Positions 8,599 through 16,842 of a DNA stretch of 64,000 nt are shown in pieces. The position numbers and the translations under genes are program-made. Each line of letters starts with the position of its first letter. Position 1 is the stretch's first letter. Location: positions 6,461,001 to 6,525,000 of the forward strand of contig NC_015703.1 of NCBI RefSeq assembly GCF_000218895.1, read 5' to 3'. The notes beneath the pieces are model-generated. The model was not told where the DNA came from and ran no database searches. It was given only the letters and a program-made list of their open reading frames with translations. This DNA comes from Runella slithyformis DSM 19594 (GTDB lineage Bacteria; Bacteroidota; Bacteroidia; Cytophagales; Spirosomataceae).

Positions 8599-9582
8599 AT
8601 GAAATCTACTTTTCAATTCATTATCGTTCTTTTGGCGTTTTGCACGGCCTTTTCCGCCTGTGAGAACTCCCCCAAAGAAGTCCCTGTCACCGTCCGTCGC
8701 CTTGAAAATGAGTTTTTTGCGGCCAAAACGCCCGACGAACTTTCGCTTTTGTTCAAAAAGAACCCCTATTTAAGGGCCTATTTCGGGCTATCCAAAGAAG
8801 TTCCGGATACGGCAGCAGTCAATGCTTTATACGCCAACATTACCAATACTGAACTACAGCAATTCAACCAAGACCTTCAAACGCAATTCGGTGATCTGGC
8901 CTCCTTAAAAACGCAGTTACAGCAGGCCTTTGGGCAAATACAGGCAAGCTTCCCCGATTTTAAAGCACCGCAGATCGTGACGGTCGTGACGGGTTTTATG
9001 GGCAGCGACCTGTATGTTTCAGATAGTGTGATCGTCATCGGACTGGACTATTTCGGCGGACCGAAAGCCAAATACCGACCTCAATTGTTTGACTATCAAT
9101 TGCATCGCTATCGACAGGAGTACATTGTGCCGGCCATTCTTTTTTTCATTTCGGAGAAATACAATAAAATACCTGCCAACGACCAAACACTGCTGGCCGA
9201 TATGATGTGGTACGGCAAGGGATTTGAGTTTGTGAAGCACGTAGCCCCTCAAACGCCCGACAGCCTCATTATCGGGTATTCTCAGGAGCAGTTGGAAGAT
9301 GTGTATGCGTCGCAGGAAGACATTTGGGCGTATTTTCTGGACCGAAAGCTATTATATCAAACCCGCGATGCCGAAAAAGACCGCTTCATCGGCGAGCGCC
9401 CGGCTACCCCCGAGATCAGTCAATATTGCCCCGGAGGCATTGCCCGCTGGGTAGGTTGGCGCATCATCAATCGGTATTTGCAGGAAAACCCTTCCGTCAA
9501 ACTCCCCGAGCTCATGGCCAATACAAACGTCCGGCAATTGTTGGAAGCCTCTAAATACAAAGGACAAAAAGAAGAAGAATAA
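8599..9582 (+). CDS. gldB: Gliding motility lipoprotein GldB-like
   Basis: 327 residues from ATG 8599. An upstream in-frame start at 8503 would add 32 non-signal residues overlapping the previous gene, so the later start is chosen because it gives a clean lipoprotein signal, MKSTFQFIIVLLAFCTAFSAC, with lipobox FSAC. The body (FFAAKTPDELSLLFKKNPYL, VVTGFMGSDLYVSDSVIVIGLDYF, YRQEYIVPAILFFISEKYNK, MMWYGKGFEFVKHVAP) fits GldB, a lipoprotein needed for gliding in Flavobacterium. Its position 1.2 kb from the DUF5103 gene supports a T9SS/gliding context, although that gene faces the other way. Confidence 0.83.
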   Translation: MKSTFQFIIVLLAFCTAFSACENSPKEVPVTVRRLENEFFAAKTPDELSLLFKKNPYLRAYFGLSKEVPDTAAVNALYANITNTELQQFNQDLQTQFGDLASLKTQLQQAFGQIQASFPDFKAPQIVTVVTGFMGSDLYVSDSVIVIGLDYFGGPKAKYRPQLFDYQLHRYRQEYIVPAILFFISEKYNKIPANDQTLLADMMWYGKGFEFVKHVAPQTPDSLIIGYSQEQLEDVYASQEDIWAYFLDRKLLYQTRDAEKDRFIGERPATPEISQYCPGGIARWVGWRIINRYLQENPSVKLPELMANTNVRQLLEASKYKGQKEEE

Positions 9583-9657
9583 ACGATACGTAAATCCATA
9601 AAACCGTTTTCCGTTTTCCTAAAACGCACTCATTGAACGGTTAACCCAAACATACAA

Positions 9658-11466
9658 ATGGCAAAAGGAAGAGGTATGGGCGTTGAATTGTCGCCCGAAG
9701 ATAAAAAGCGAAAACTCAGCAAAGAAAGTGTTTCGAAAGCACTCAAAATATTTCGGTTCATTTTACCCTATAAAAGTACGTTTCTGGTCGGGATCCTGTT
9801 TCTGCTCCTTTCCTTAACGACCAACCTCATCTTTCCCAAACTGATCGGTGAGATCGTGGCGGTGATTGAAGGAAAATCATCGTATAAGCTCAATCAGGTG
9901 GTACTTTTTCTGATCGGCATTCTGATTCTGCAATCGCTCTTTTCGTTTGGACGCATTTATTTTTTCTCCATCGTGAGCGAGAAAGGAATGGCCGATATCC
10001 GTCGCACCTTATACAGTAAGATCGTCTCGCTGCCCATTCCGTTTTTTGAGCAACGCCGCGTCGGCGAGCTCATGAGCCGCATCACGTCCGATGTACAGGC
10101 ATTGCAGGATGTGCTGTCGTTTACGCTGGCCGAGTTGTTTCGCTCGCTGGCTACCGTGGTGGTTGGTATTGTCATTATCTGCTTTATTTCGTGGAAACTG
10201 ACCATCTTTATGTTGGCCACCTTTCCCGTCGCCATTGTGGTCGCCATGATATTCGGGCGCTATATCCGTAAGCTTTCCAAAAAAGCCCAGGACGAACTGG
10301 CCAACGCCAACGTCGTGGTGGAAGAAACCCTCCAATCCGTCACTATTGTTAAGGCCTTTACCAACGAATTTCTGGAAGTCAATCGCTACGGAGATGCCCT
10401 TGCCCGCGTGATTGATGCGTCTCTGAAAGCCGCCCGTTTTCGGGGCGGTTTTGTCTCCTTTATCATCTTTGCGCTGTTTGGCGGGATTGTCGGGGTTGTT
10501 TGGTACGGCGCTACCTTGGTACAAAGCGGTGAAATGCCCTTTTCAGAATTGATGACCTTCATTTTTTACACCATGTTTATCGGCGGCTCCATCGGCGGTT
10601 TGGGGGATATGTACGCCCAAATTCAGAAAACCCTGGGCGCTTCGGAACGGCTGCTGGAAATTTTGGAGGAACAATCGGAAGTGGATGTCAAAGCCAACGT
10701 ACAACCTATTACGGTTTCGGGAAATATCGCTTTTGAAAACGTACGCTTCTCCTACCCTACCCGCCCGGACATGACGGTGTTGAAAGGCGTATCGCTGGAA
10801 GTCCCTGCCGGGCGCAAGATCGCGCTGGTTGGCTACAGCGGTGCAGGAAAATCGACCATCGTGCAGTTATTGATGCGTTATCATACGCCGCAGGGCGGCA
10901 CCGTTTCGGTAGATGGTCAAGATATTCAATCCTTTGATATCACAGCCTACCGCCAAAACATCGCGGTGGTCCCTCAGGAAGTCATTCTATTTGGCGGTAC
11001 CATCCGCGAAAATATCGCGTACGGAAAGCCCAATGCCACCCAAGAAGAAGTTCGCGAAGCGGCCCGCAAAGCCAATGCGCTTGATTTTATCGAATCATTT
11101 CCTGATAAACTGGAAACCGTGGTGGGCGAACGCGGCATCAAGCTCTCGGGCGGACAGCGGCAACGGATTGCCATTGCGCGCGCCATCCTGAAAGACCCCA
11201 AAATCCTGATTCTCGACGAAGCTACGAGTTCATTGGATGCCGAATCTGAGAAACTGGTGCAGGAAGCCCTAGATAGACTGATGCAGAATCGGACCACCAT
11301 CATCATCGCACACCGGCTGGCCACCGTCCGCAACGTAGACTGCATTTATGTCATCAAAGACGGCACCATCTTTGAATCCGGCACGCACGAAGAGCTCGCC
11401 CTGAACGAGAATGGTCTGTATGCCGGCCTGATCAAATTGCAGTTTGAAGCGGTGGAGCACAATTAA
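9658..11466 (+). CDS. MsbA-like ABC exporter (fused permease and ATPase)
   Basis: 602 residues, the usual size of a homodimeric exporter half-transporter. A hydrophobic domain with about six transmembrane segments covers residues 35-330 (FLVGILFLLLSLTTNLIF and others). The nucleotide-binding domain follows with Walker A GYSGAGKST near 395, signature LSGGQRQRIAIARAIL near 495, Walker B ILILDEATSSLD near 516 and the H-loop IIIAHRL. Substrate is not readable from sequence; lipid or drug export are the usual roles. A basic leader MAKGRGMGVELSPEDKKRK precedes the first membrane segment. No partner gene is adjacent. Confidence 0.93.
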   Translation: MAKGRGMGVELSPEDKKRKLSKESVSKALKIFRFILPYKSTFLVGILFLLLSLTTNLIFPKLIGEIVAVIEGKSSYKLNQVVLFLIGILILQSLFSFGRIYFFSIVSEKGMADIRRTLYSKIVSLPIPFFEQRRVGELMSRITSDVQALQDVLSFTLAELFRSLATVVVGIVIICFISWKLTIFMLATFPVAIVVAMIFGRYIRKLSKKAQDELANANVVVEETLQSVTIVKAFTNEFLEVNRYGDALARVIDASLKAARFRGGFVSFIIFALFGGIVGVVWYGATLVQSGEMPFSELMTFIFYTMFIGGSIGGLGDMYAQIQKTLGASERLLEILEEQSEVDVKANVQPITVSGNIAFENVRFSYPTRPDMTVLKGVSLEVPAGRKIALVGYSGAGKSTIVQLLMRYHTPQGGTVSVDGQDIQSFDITAYRQNIAVVPQEVILFGGTIRENIAYGKPNATQEEVREAARKANALDFIESFPDKLETVVGERGIKLSGGQRQRIAIARAILKDPKILILDEATSSLDAESEKLVQEALDRLMQNRTTIIIAHRLATVRNVDCIYVIKDGTIFESGTHEELALNENGLYAGLIKLQFEAVEHN

Positions 11467-11561
11467 CGGAAATATGGGCCGGGTCCTTTTCGGAATTTCG
11501 GCCGTCTTTCTAATTTTACAGCCAAAACCCTTTTAAATCATCCTCAAAACCTTTTACTTCT

Positions 11562-11900
11562 ATGATAAATCTGATTGTCCGCCTCATTGTAAGCAGCGTT
11601 GTAGTGATCGTTGCCGGTCGTGTGCTTCAGGGCTTTTACGTTGATTCGATCCAAACGGCCGTGATTGTAGCTATTGTGATGGGCGTACTCAATACGATCG
11701 TTAAACCGATACTCCAATTCTTATCCCTGCCCATTACCATTATGACACTGGGACTGTTTTATTTTATCATCAACATCCTGATCGTTTATCTCTGCGCGTA
11801 TTTAGTGGATGGATTCAGTGTTTCCAGCGCCATTGCCGCCTTATTATTCAGCCTGGGACTGTCATTGGCGCAGGGTATTGCCGGGCTTTTCCTTGACTAA
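11562..11900 (+). CDS. Phage-holin-4-like small integral membrane protein
   Basis: 112 residues, almost entirely hydrophobic, with four predicted transmembrane helices. The motif ALL-VLNTIVKPILQFLSLPIT followed by LGLFYFIINILIVYLCAYL is typical of the family named phage holin family 4 superfamily 2 (PF04020). Despite the name, chromosomal members are common and unlinked to prophages, and no phage gene is nearby. Monocistronic: it is followed 20 bases later by an intrinsic terminator. Function unknown. Confidence 0.85.
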   Translation: MINLIVRLIVSSVVVIVAGRVLQGFYVDSIQTAVIVAIVMGVLNTIVKPILQFLSLPITIMTLGLFYFIINILIVYLCAYLVDGFSVSSAIAALLFSLGLSLAQGIAGLFLD

Positions 11901-11920
11901 ATCGTACGTATAAATGTAGT

Positions 11921-11958
11921 AACGGCCTGATTTTCGATGAAGATCAGGCCGTTTTTTT
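11921..11958 (+). terminator. Intrinsic terminator after the holin-like gene
   Basis: AACGGCCTGAT and its complement ATCAGGCCGTT enclose an 11-base loop and are followed directly by a T-run, 20 bases after the stop codon. Confidence 0.88.
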
Positions 11959-12015
11959 GGAAGGTACGGGGTAAAAATCTCGGAGGCGCTCCGTCCGTCC
12001 TTCCGTACCCGTGCA

Positions 12016-12089
12016 GGCGGTTTCTCAAAACCGCCCCCGAGGTTGCTCACAACCTCGTTTTCAAACCGCGCAGACGTAGGTGTTCACCT
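12016..12089. repeat. REP-like cluster of three small hairpins
   Basis: Three successive perfect hairpins: GGCGGTTT-CTCA-AAACCGCC (12016-12035), CGAGGTT-GCTCAC-AACCTCG (12038-12057) and AGGTG-TT-CACCT (12078-12089). The first shares its CTCA loop and GTT/AAC stem top with hairpins at 1594 and 54199. It lies between convergent transcription units. Confidence 0.65.
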
Positions 12090-12096
12090 CATCCCA

Positions 12097-12132
12097 TAAA
12101 AAAAGGACTGTCTCAAAAATCTGAGACAGTCC
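12097..12132 (-). terminator. Intrinsic terminator for the leftward secreted-protein gene
   Basis: Read on the minus strand, GGACTGTCTCA pairs with TGAGACAGTCC and is followed by a run of eight T. It lies about 70 bases beyond the stop codon of the gene at 12200-12802. Confidence 0.88.
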
Positions 12133-12199
12133 CCCGCAAAATCGAAATGTCAAGATGGAGTGGTTATAGTGCTTTGTTTTTGAAAATTGTCATTGTGGG

Positions 12200-12802
12200 T
12201 TATTTCACGTTCACAAATTGTTTGAATGATTTGTTGGCTACCGTAAATTCAAATGAATATTCTCCCGAAGGCAAATGACTCAAATTGAAACGTGATGCAG
12301 TCGACAAATACCCTTTGTAAACAACTTCTCCCGCACGGTCAGCAATGATTACTTCCATGTCGGCTACGTTCTTCACCACGGTTGATACTTCAAAACGGTT
12401 CATTGCAATCATTTCAACTTTAGGAGACAAAACCTCTTGGTAAGTATTTTCGTTGATCTCAACGTTTCCGTTGGCAATGGTCAATTTTTGTAAAGACCAG
12501 AAATTGTTGTTAGAGCAATTCAAAAGGTACTCACCGTTAGGCAGTGCATTCAGGTTAAATTGAGTCGATACGTTTTCTCCTCCTTTGATCTCACCTTCAT
12601 AGATAAGTACTCCTTCTTTGTCTCTTAACTCTACATCCAAAATTCCAACATTCTGTTGGTTAACGCGAACTTCTACTTTTTTGGCGTCGCGTTTTACGAT
12701 TTTTACGTCTTTCGTAAAGAGATGACTTTCGGCCATTGCGTTTCCTGTGCTTACAAAAAACATGGCGGCAAATATTGACAGAAGCATTGTGTTCTTTTTC
12801 AT
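12200..12802 (-). CDS. Secreted protein with two beta-sandwich modules, unknown function
   Basis: 200 residues from ATG 12802, chosen because it gives a clean signal peptide (MKKNTMLLSIFAAMFFVSTG, cleavage after NAMA). The open frame continues to 12976 but that part has no signal and lies in promoter-like A+T-rich DNA. The mature part holds two related halves: each has a strand pattern of VEV, a D/E-rich turn (LRDKEGVLIYEGEI; IADRAGEVVYKGYL), then FNLNALPNGEYLL or FNLSHLPSGEYSF. This is like the C-terminal sorting folds of Bacteroidota proteins, but here repeated and free-standing. It has its own terminator, so it is probably monocistronic. Confidence 0.72.
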   Translation of the reverse strand: MKKNTMLLSIFAAMFFVSTGNAMAESHLFTKDVKIVKRDAKKVEVRVNQQNVGILDVELRDKEGVLIYEGEIKGGENVSTQFNLNALPNGEYLLNCSNNNFWSLQKLTIANGNVEINENTYQEVLSPKVEMIAMNRFEVSTVVKNVADMEVIIADRAGEVVYKGYLSTASRFNLSHLPSGEYSFEFTVANKSFKQFVNVK

Positions 12803-13125
12803 AGTTTTATTGTTTTTGTACCATCTTGTCTCACTTGCGGTGATGACTTCGTTTTGACAATGCAAAGGTGTAAGGTTTTGAATTACAAAAAAATAGGGCA
12901 AAAATGCCCTCTTGTTAAATTCATATACACTATTTACACCTTTTCTCAAAATAGTACAAATCTTAGAATAATACAATCAAAAAAGTCAAACTACACTTTG
13001 TTCCGTCCAATTATTTTTTTTACAAAAATGAAAAATTCTTTAAATAATACAACAAAAATAGAAAAAGTACAACCATTATTCGTCCTGTTCCCTATCCAAA
13101 ATGTACAAAAACGTTATTTTGACCA
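12803..13125. other. Gene-poor A+T-rich upstream region
   Basis: 323 bases upstream of the secreted-protein gene, strongly A+T-rich from about 12880 to 13090. On the minus strand CACCTTTG (12863-12870) matches the Bacteroidota -7 element in all but the first base, though no TTTG lies at the usual 19-21 base spacing. A 33-codon ORF on the plus strand (13028-13129, MKNSLNNTTKIEKVQPLFVL...) has no supporting feature and runs into the dinB stop; I do not call it a gene. Confidence 0.5.
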
Positions 13126-13662
13126 TTAAATCAGAGCCGCCGAGTTGACTCGGTTGAGCATAATCTGAAGGTGATGTCGGAGGTGATAAGCGGTAAACAG
13201 CAGCATTTCACGCACCGTCAGCGGCCCCATCAGCGGGTGGGGAATGACGTGTTCATCCAATGCTTTTTCTTCCCACTGCCCTACATGTTCCATCAAAGCA
13301 GCATAATCCTGCTTAAATTCTTCCGTCAGGAGGCTCAACTCAGCGTTGGGACTTAAAGGAACAAACGCTCCCGTAGCGGCTCGACCGCCACCTAAGGCGG
13401 CATGATACGCCTCCACGACCGCTTCATACGGGCGGGAAGCCTGCGTGGGCGTCCCCCATTTTTCGATAAAATAAGACTTGGGACGGCCCAACAGACGATT
13501 CAGCGGCTGCACCGACTGCATGAGGTGCTGCACATTCTCGGCGGCCGACCACACCTGTTCGGCAGGCTTATAATAAAACCGTTCGGCAGCAGTGTATTGA
13601 GACAACACAGCGATTTCGTTTACGCCTTCAGTCAGAAAATCAATCAATGCGGATTTGTTCAT
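13126..13662 (-). CDS. DinB-family protein
   Basis: 178 residues from ATG 13662 (a GTG one codon upstream is less likely). Four-helix-bundle features: an N-terminal LTEGVNEIAVLSQYTAAERFYYKP helix region, WSAAENVQHLMQS with a metal-ligand-type His, and the C-terminal YHLRHHLQIMLNR carrying the other conserved His residues. DinB/YfiT-type proteins bind divalent metal and include thiol transferases, but the substrate is unknown here. It starts 5 bases after the hydrolase stop and so is the third gene of the tetR-hydrolase-dinB operon. Confidence 0.85.
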   Translation of the reverse strand: MNKSALIDFLTEGVNEIAVLSQYTAAERFYYKPAEQVWSAAENVQHLMQSVQPLNRLLGRPKSYFIEKWGTPTQASRPYEAVVEAYHAALGGGRAATGAFVPLSPNAELSLLTEEFKQDYAALMEHVGQWEEKALDEHVIPHPLMGPLTVREMLLFTAYHLRHHLQIMLNRVNSAALI

Positions 13663-13667
13663 CACAA

Positions 13668-14615
13668 TTAAGGGTTTGTTTTTTTGAGTGCGGGATTATT
13701 ATACGTAAGTGTAGGGGAGATCATCGCTTCCAGATCGGCCACGACCTTGGTCCAAAAGTGGGTTTTCAGTTTTCGGGAAAACAATCCGAAATGACCGATC
13801 TGCTTAACCCCAAAATCTGCCGGGCGAATGGCTTCGGTCATAATGTCGGCTTTTCGAAAATGACGCAGCAAAGCAGGAACCGTGACGGCGTTGGCGATGG
13901 GATCGTCGGTGGTCCAGTACGCTTTAATGGGTAAAACGAGTTTGTCGTAAGCATGATAGGGAATGCTTTTGCCCAGAAAATCAAACAGATAGTTTTCGGA
14001 ATTGCACCATGCGCCCCACTCTAAGATCAATGCGCCGGGCAGATCTTCCATGATCCTCATCTTCCTGACCGGCAGGTAGCCATAAAAAGGTAGCGTCAGT
14101 GCCGGCAAGATATTAAAGAAGAAATACGATTTCAGGCGATACGGAAACGTATGCTGCCACCAGGTTCCCGTTGAAGCCGTGATCATGACCATTCCTTTCA
14201 GAATACCGTGATTGGGCATCAGGCCCAGCAACTGTCCGCCGATACTGTGCCCTATCATAAGTTTGGGCCAATCGGGGTAGCGTCTTTCCAGAAAATCCAG
14301 CACCGACCGCATATCAACGGCCCAATCCTGCATGGTGATGGCGGCAAACTCTTCTTTATCGTCGGGGCGCGAATCACCCATTCCCCTATACTCCCACAGG
14401 CAAACGATAAAGCCGCTCTCGGCCAAATAGCGTGAAAAATTGGCGTAAAATTCTTTTCGCATGCCGGTGCCGATATTGAATTGCACTACAGCCTTGGGCG
14501 CTCCCGGATACTCATACAAGGTGCCCGCAAGCTCAAACCCATCAGGAGTAGGGATGGTAATAGTAATCTCTTTCAATTTATGTAAAATTTTTTCAGTAAC
14601 GTTATTGCTTTTCAT
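13668..14615 (-). CDS. Alpha/beta hydrolase
   Basis: 315 residues from ATG 14615; this start overlaps the tetR 3' end by 14 bases and implies coupling. Motifs: an oxyanion-side strand VVQFNIGTGMRKEFYANFSR, LWEYRGMGDSRP, the nucleophile elbow MIGHSIGGQL and a late His in QIGHFGLFSRKL; Asp in TTDDPIAN is a plausible triad acid. No signal peptide, so cytoplasmic. The annotation predicted alpha/beta hydrolase fits, but the substrate is not recognisable. The gene lies between tetR and dinB in one operon, suggesting an inducible detoxification role, which is inference. Confidence 0.87.
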   Translation of the reverse strand: MKSNNVTEKILHKLKEITITIPTPDGFELAGTLYEYPGAPKAVVQFNIGTGMRKEFYANFSRYLAESGFIVCLWEYRGMGDSRPDDKEEFAAITMQDWAVDMRSVLDFLERRYPDWPKLMIGHSIGGQLLGLMPNHGILKGMVMITASTGTWWQHTFPYRLKSYFFFNILPALTLPFYGYLPVRKMRIMEDLPGALILEWGAWCNSENYLFDFLGKSIPYHAYDKLVLPIKAYWTTDDPIANAVTVPALLRHFRKADIMTEAIRPADFGVKQIGHFGLFSRKLKTHFWTKVVADLEAMISPTLTYNNPALKKTNP

Positions 14616-15174
14616 CTGCATCAAAGCGCAGCATGGCACGCTCCAATACATCCTGTAAGTAGTGCGAACTATCCGTCAGTTTGACCATGATCCACGCGCC
14701 TTCATATTCGACCATGGCCTGCTCGGCCAGTTGTCTCGCTTTTAGTGCGTCGTATTTGCCGGAATACACATGGGCGAGCGCCTTCAGGTATTCATCAAAA
14801 AAAGCGCGCATCACCGGTCGAAATTCATCGGTCACGAGGGCCGTTTCGATGGCCATGTTTCCCATCAGACAGCCGCCTTCCGTAGCGCAGGCTACTTTTA
14901 TTTGTTTGGCCAGCATTTTTTCAAGCCGTTCGCGCGGTGCAAAGGACTCATCGTACGCGATCACAAAGACTTTGGCCTTAAAATACGAGTGAACAGCCTC
15001 CAACACCTCTTTCATCAGAGCTTCTTTGCTGCTGAAATAATGGTAAAAACTCCCTTTCAGTAAGCCGCAGGCCGCCGCCAGGTCGGCCATGCTGGTACGA
15101 TGGTAGCCCCGTTTTTTAAACAACAGGAGGGCCTGGGTGACTACTTCCTGCTTGGTTACTTTTTGAATCGGCAT
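14602..15174 (-). CDS. TetR/AcrR-family transcriptional repressor
   Basis: 190 residues from ATG 15174 (MPIQKVTKQEVVTQALLLFK); the frame is open to 15234 but the extra residues lie over the operator. The N-terminal helix-turn-helix is clear: FKKRGYHRTSMADLAAACGL then LKGSFYHYFSSKEALMKEVL. The C-terminal ligand domain contains GGCLMGNMAIETALV, as in many members. It heads a three-gene operon and diverges from the amidohydrolase; the perfect palindrome at 15221-15248 lies between them and is the expected binding site. Confidence 0.92.
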   Translation of the reverse strand: MPIQKVTKQEVVTQALLLFKKRGYHRTSMADLAAACGLLKGSFYHYFSSKEALMKEVLEAVHSYFKAKVFVIAYDESFAPRERLEKMLAKQIKVACATEGGCLMGNMAIETALVTDEFRPVMRAFFDEYLKALAHVYSGKYDALKARQLAEQAMVEYEGAWIMVKLTDSSHYLQDVLERAMLRFDADEKQ

Positions 15175-15220
15175 GTGAACTGTTTTCTTTATTATCACTG
15201 CAAAGATGAACAAAATTTTA

Positions 15221-15248
15221 TTTTTACCAAACAAACGTTTGGTAAAAA
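15221..15248. promoter_or_regulatory. TetR operator palindrome
   Basis: TTTTTACCAAAC, a 4-base AAAC centre, then GTTTGGTAAAAA: perfect 12-base arms. It lies 47 bases upstream of the tetR start and about 30 bases before the predicted -33 element of the divergent amidohydrolase promoter, so it could control both directions. Confidence 0.82.
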
Positions 15249-15278
15249 TATCTCATAAACTTTCTTCGGCTGTTTCGG

Positions 15279-15308
15279 TTTGGCATCCCCCATCCTTTCC
15301 TACCTTTG
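15279..15308 (+). promoter_or_regulatory. Bacteroidota-type promoter for the amidohydrolase
   Basis: TTTG at 15279-15282 and TACCTTTG at 15301-15308 with an 18-base gap, close to the TTTG / TAnnTTTG consensus spaced 19-21. Transcription would begin near 15315, which rules out the earlier ATG at 15206 as the start codon. Confidence 0.55.
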
Positions 15309-15334
15309 CTGAATACATAACCCCCTTTACACGT

Positions 15335-16651
15335 TTGAAACGCTCACTCGCCTTTATTGGAGTTTTATCGCTCATTCACTGCACAGGAATGGCCCAAAAT
15401 TCTTTTTTACTCAAACCCGACCGGGTCTTTGACGGTCTGGAGATACACGAAGGCTGGAGGGTATGGGTCAGGGACGAAAAAATCGTTTTGGTGGGGGAAC
15501 AAAAAACCGTAGAGGCAGAAGCCCATAAGTCACAAACGTCCGGCAGGAATCCTTTGCAGATTATTGACCTGAAAGGCTGTACTCTACTGCCGGGTTTTAT
15601 TGAAGGACATTCGCATCTGTTTTTACACCCGTACAATGAAACCACCTGGGACGATCAGGTCCTGAAAGAAGCCCGTTCCCTTCGCACCGCCCGCGCTACC
15701 CTGCACGCCCAAAAAACATTGATGGCCGGCTTCACTACCGTCCGCGACTTAGGCACCGAAGGGGCGGAGTTTGACGATGTGGGCCTTAAACAGGCCATCC
15801 ATCAGGGAATCATTCCCGGACCGCGCATGATCATTGCCACCAAAGCCCTTATTGCGACGGGCAGCTATGCGCCCAAAGGGTTCAGTCCTGACATAGACGT
15901 TCCACAGGGAGCCGAAGAAGCCGACGGTCACGACCGCCTCATTCAGGCCGTACGCCGGCAAATCGGCAAGGGAGCCGACGTGATTAAAATTTACGCGGAT
16001 TATCGCTGGGGCCTGATGGGCGAAGCCCGCCCTACTTTTTTGCTGGATGAGATCAAACTCATCGTCGAAACGGCCCGAAGCAGCGGTCGTCCTACCATCG
16101 CCCACGCGGGCAGTGCTGAAGGAATGCGTCGCGCCATTTTGGGCGGTTGCGAAACCCTCGAACACGGCGACGCGGGCACGCCGGAAATTTTTTCGCTGAT
16201 GCACGATAAAGGCGTGGCGTTATGCCCTACCTTAGCTGCCGGTGACGCTGTGGCGCAATACCGAGGTTGGAAAAAAGGCACTGATCAGGAGCCGGAACGT
16301 ATTAAAAATAAACGCATTACCTTTAAACAGGCATTGGACGCCGGCGTAACGATCTGCTTCGGCGGGGATGTTGGTGTATTTTCTCACGGGGATAACGCCC
16401 GCGAGATGGAAATGATGGTCGACTACGGCATGAAACCCATCGACGTATTGCGCTCGGCCACCTCCACCAACGCCCAAATTTTTCATTTGAGCCAAGCCGG
16501 AAATGTCAAAGCCAACTTTTGGGCCGATTTGGTAGCGGTAGAAGGCCGCCCCGAAGAGCACATCAGCGATGTTCGTAAAGTGAAGTTTGTGATGAAAAAC
16601 GGGGTCATTTTTCGTCATGACACCTCTCTCAATCCAATGCCTGCGAAATAA
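15335..16651 (+). CDS. Secreted amidohydrolase-family protein (imidazolonepropionase-like)
   Basis: 438 residues if translation begins at TTG 15335. That start gives a proper signal peptide (KRSLAFIGVLSLIHCTGMAQ) and lies just after the predicted promoter; the ATG at 15206 would place the operator and promoter inside the coding region. Metal-dependent amidohydrolase motifs are present: GHSHLF (HxH) after LLPGFIE, TTVRDLGTEG, VIKIYADY with the Lys that is often carboxylated, IAHAGS, TLEHGDAG and ICFGGDVG. Family members cleave imide, amide or dipeptide (Xaa-Pro) bonds; substrate cannot be assigned. Probably periplasmic and under control of the divergent TetR protein. Confidence 0.85.
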   Translation: MKRSLAFIGVLSLIHCTGMAQNSFLLKPDRVFDGLEIHEGWRVWVRDEKIVLVGEQKTVEAEAHKSQTSGRNPLQIIDLKGCTLLPGFIEGHSHLFLHPYNETTWDDQVLKEARSLRTARATLHAQKTLMAGFTTVRDLGTEGAEFDDVGLKQAIHQGIIPGPRMIIATKALIATGSYAPKGFSPDIDVPQGAEEADGHDRLIQAVRRQIGKGADVIKIYADYRWGLMGEARPTFLLDEIKLIVETARSSGRPTIAHAGSAEGMRRAILGGCETLEHGDAGTPEIFSLMHDKGVALCPTLAAGDAVAQYRGWKKGTDQEPERIKNKRITFKQALDAGVTICFGGDVGVFSHGDNAREMEMMVDYGMKPIDVLRSATSTNAQIFHLSQAGNVKANFWADLVAVEGRPEEHISDVRKVKFVMKNGVIFRHDTSLNPMPAK

Positions 16652-16842
16652 TAATGGCCAAAAGCCGGTTAAAAACGGTCTAAACAAACCTTTGCTATTT
16701 TATGTTAAGAAGGTGTTGTCTGTTCTTTTTTTAACAACAAATTTTGAAATTATTAACCCATAATGTTTCATAGAAAAAACTTTTTTATGAAAATTGTACC
16801 TTTATCCCAAATCCATCGAATATTTTAACCTACCACCACTGT

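Noticed and set aside
11562-11900. Prophage remnant suggested by a phage-holin-like gene
   Set aside because: The family is common on bacterial chromosomes, and no capsid, tail, integrase or lysis gene lies nearby.
13028-13129. 33-codon ORF in the A+T-rich gap before dinB
   Set aside because: Short, Asn/Lys-rich as expected of A+T-rich DNA, and overlaps the dinB stop codon.
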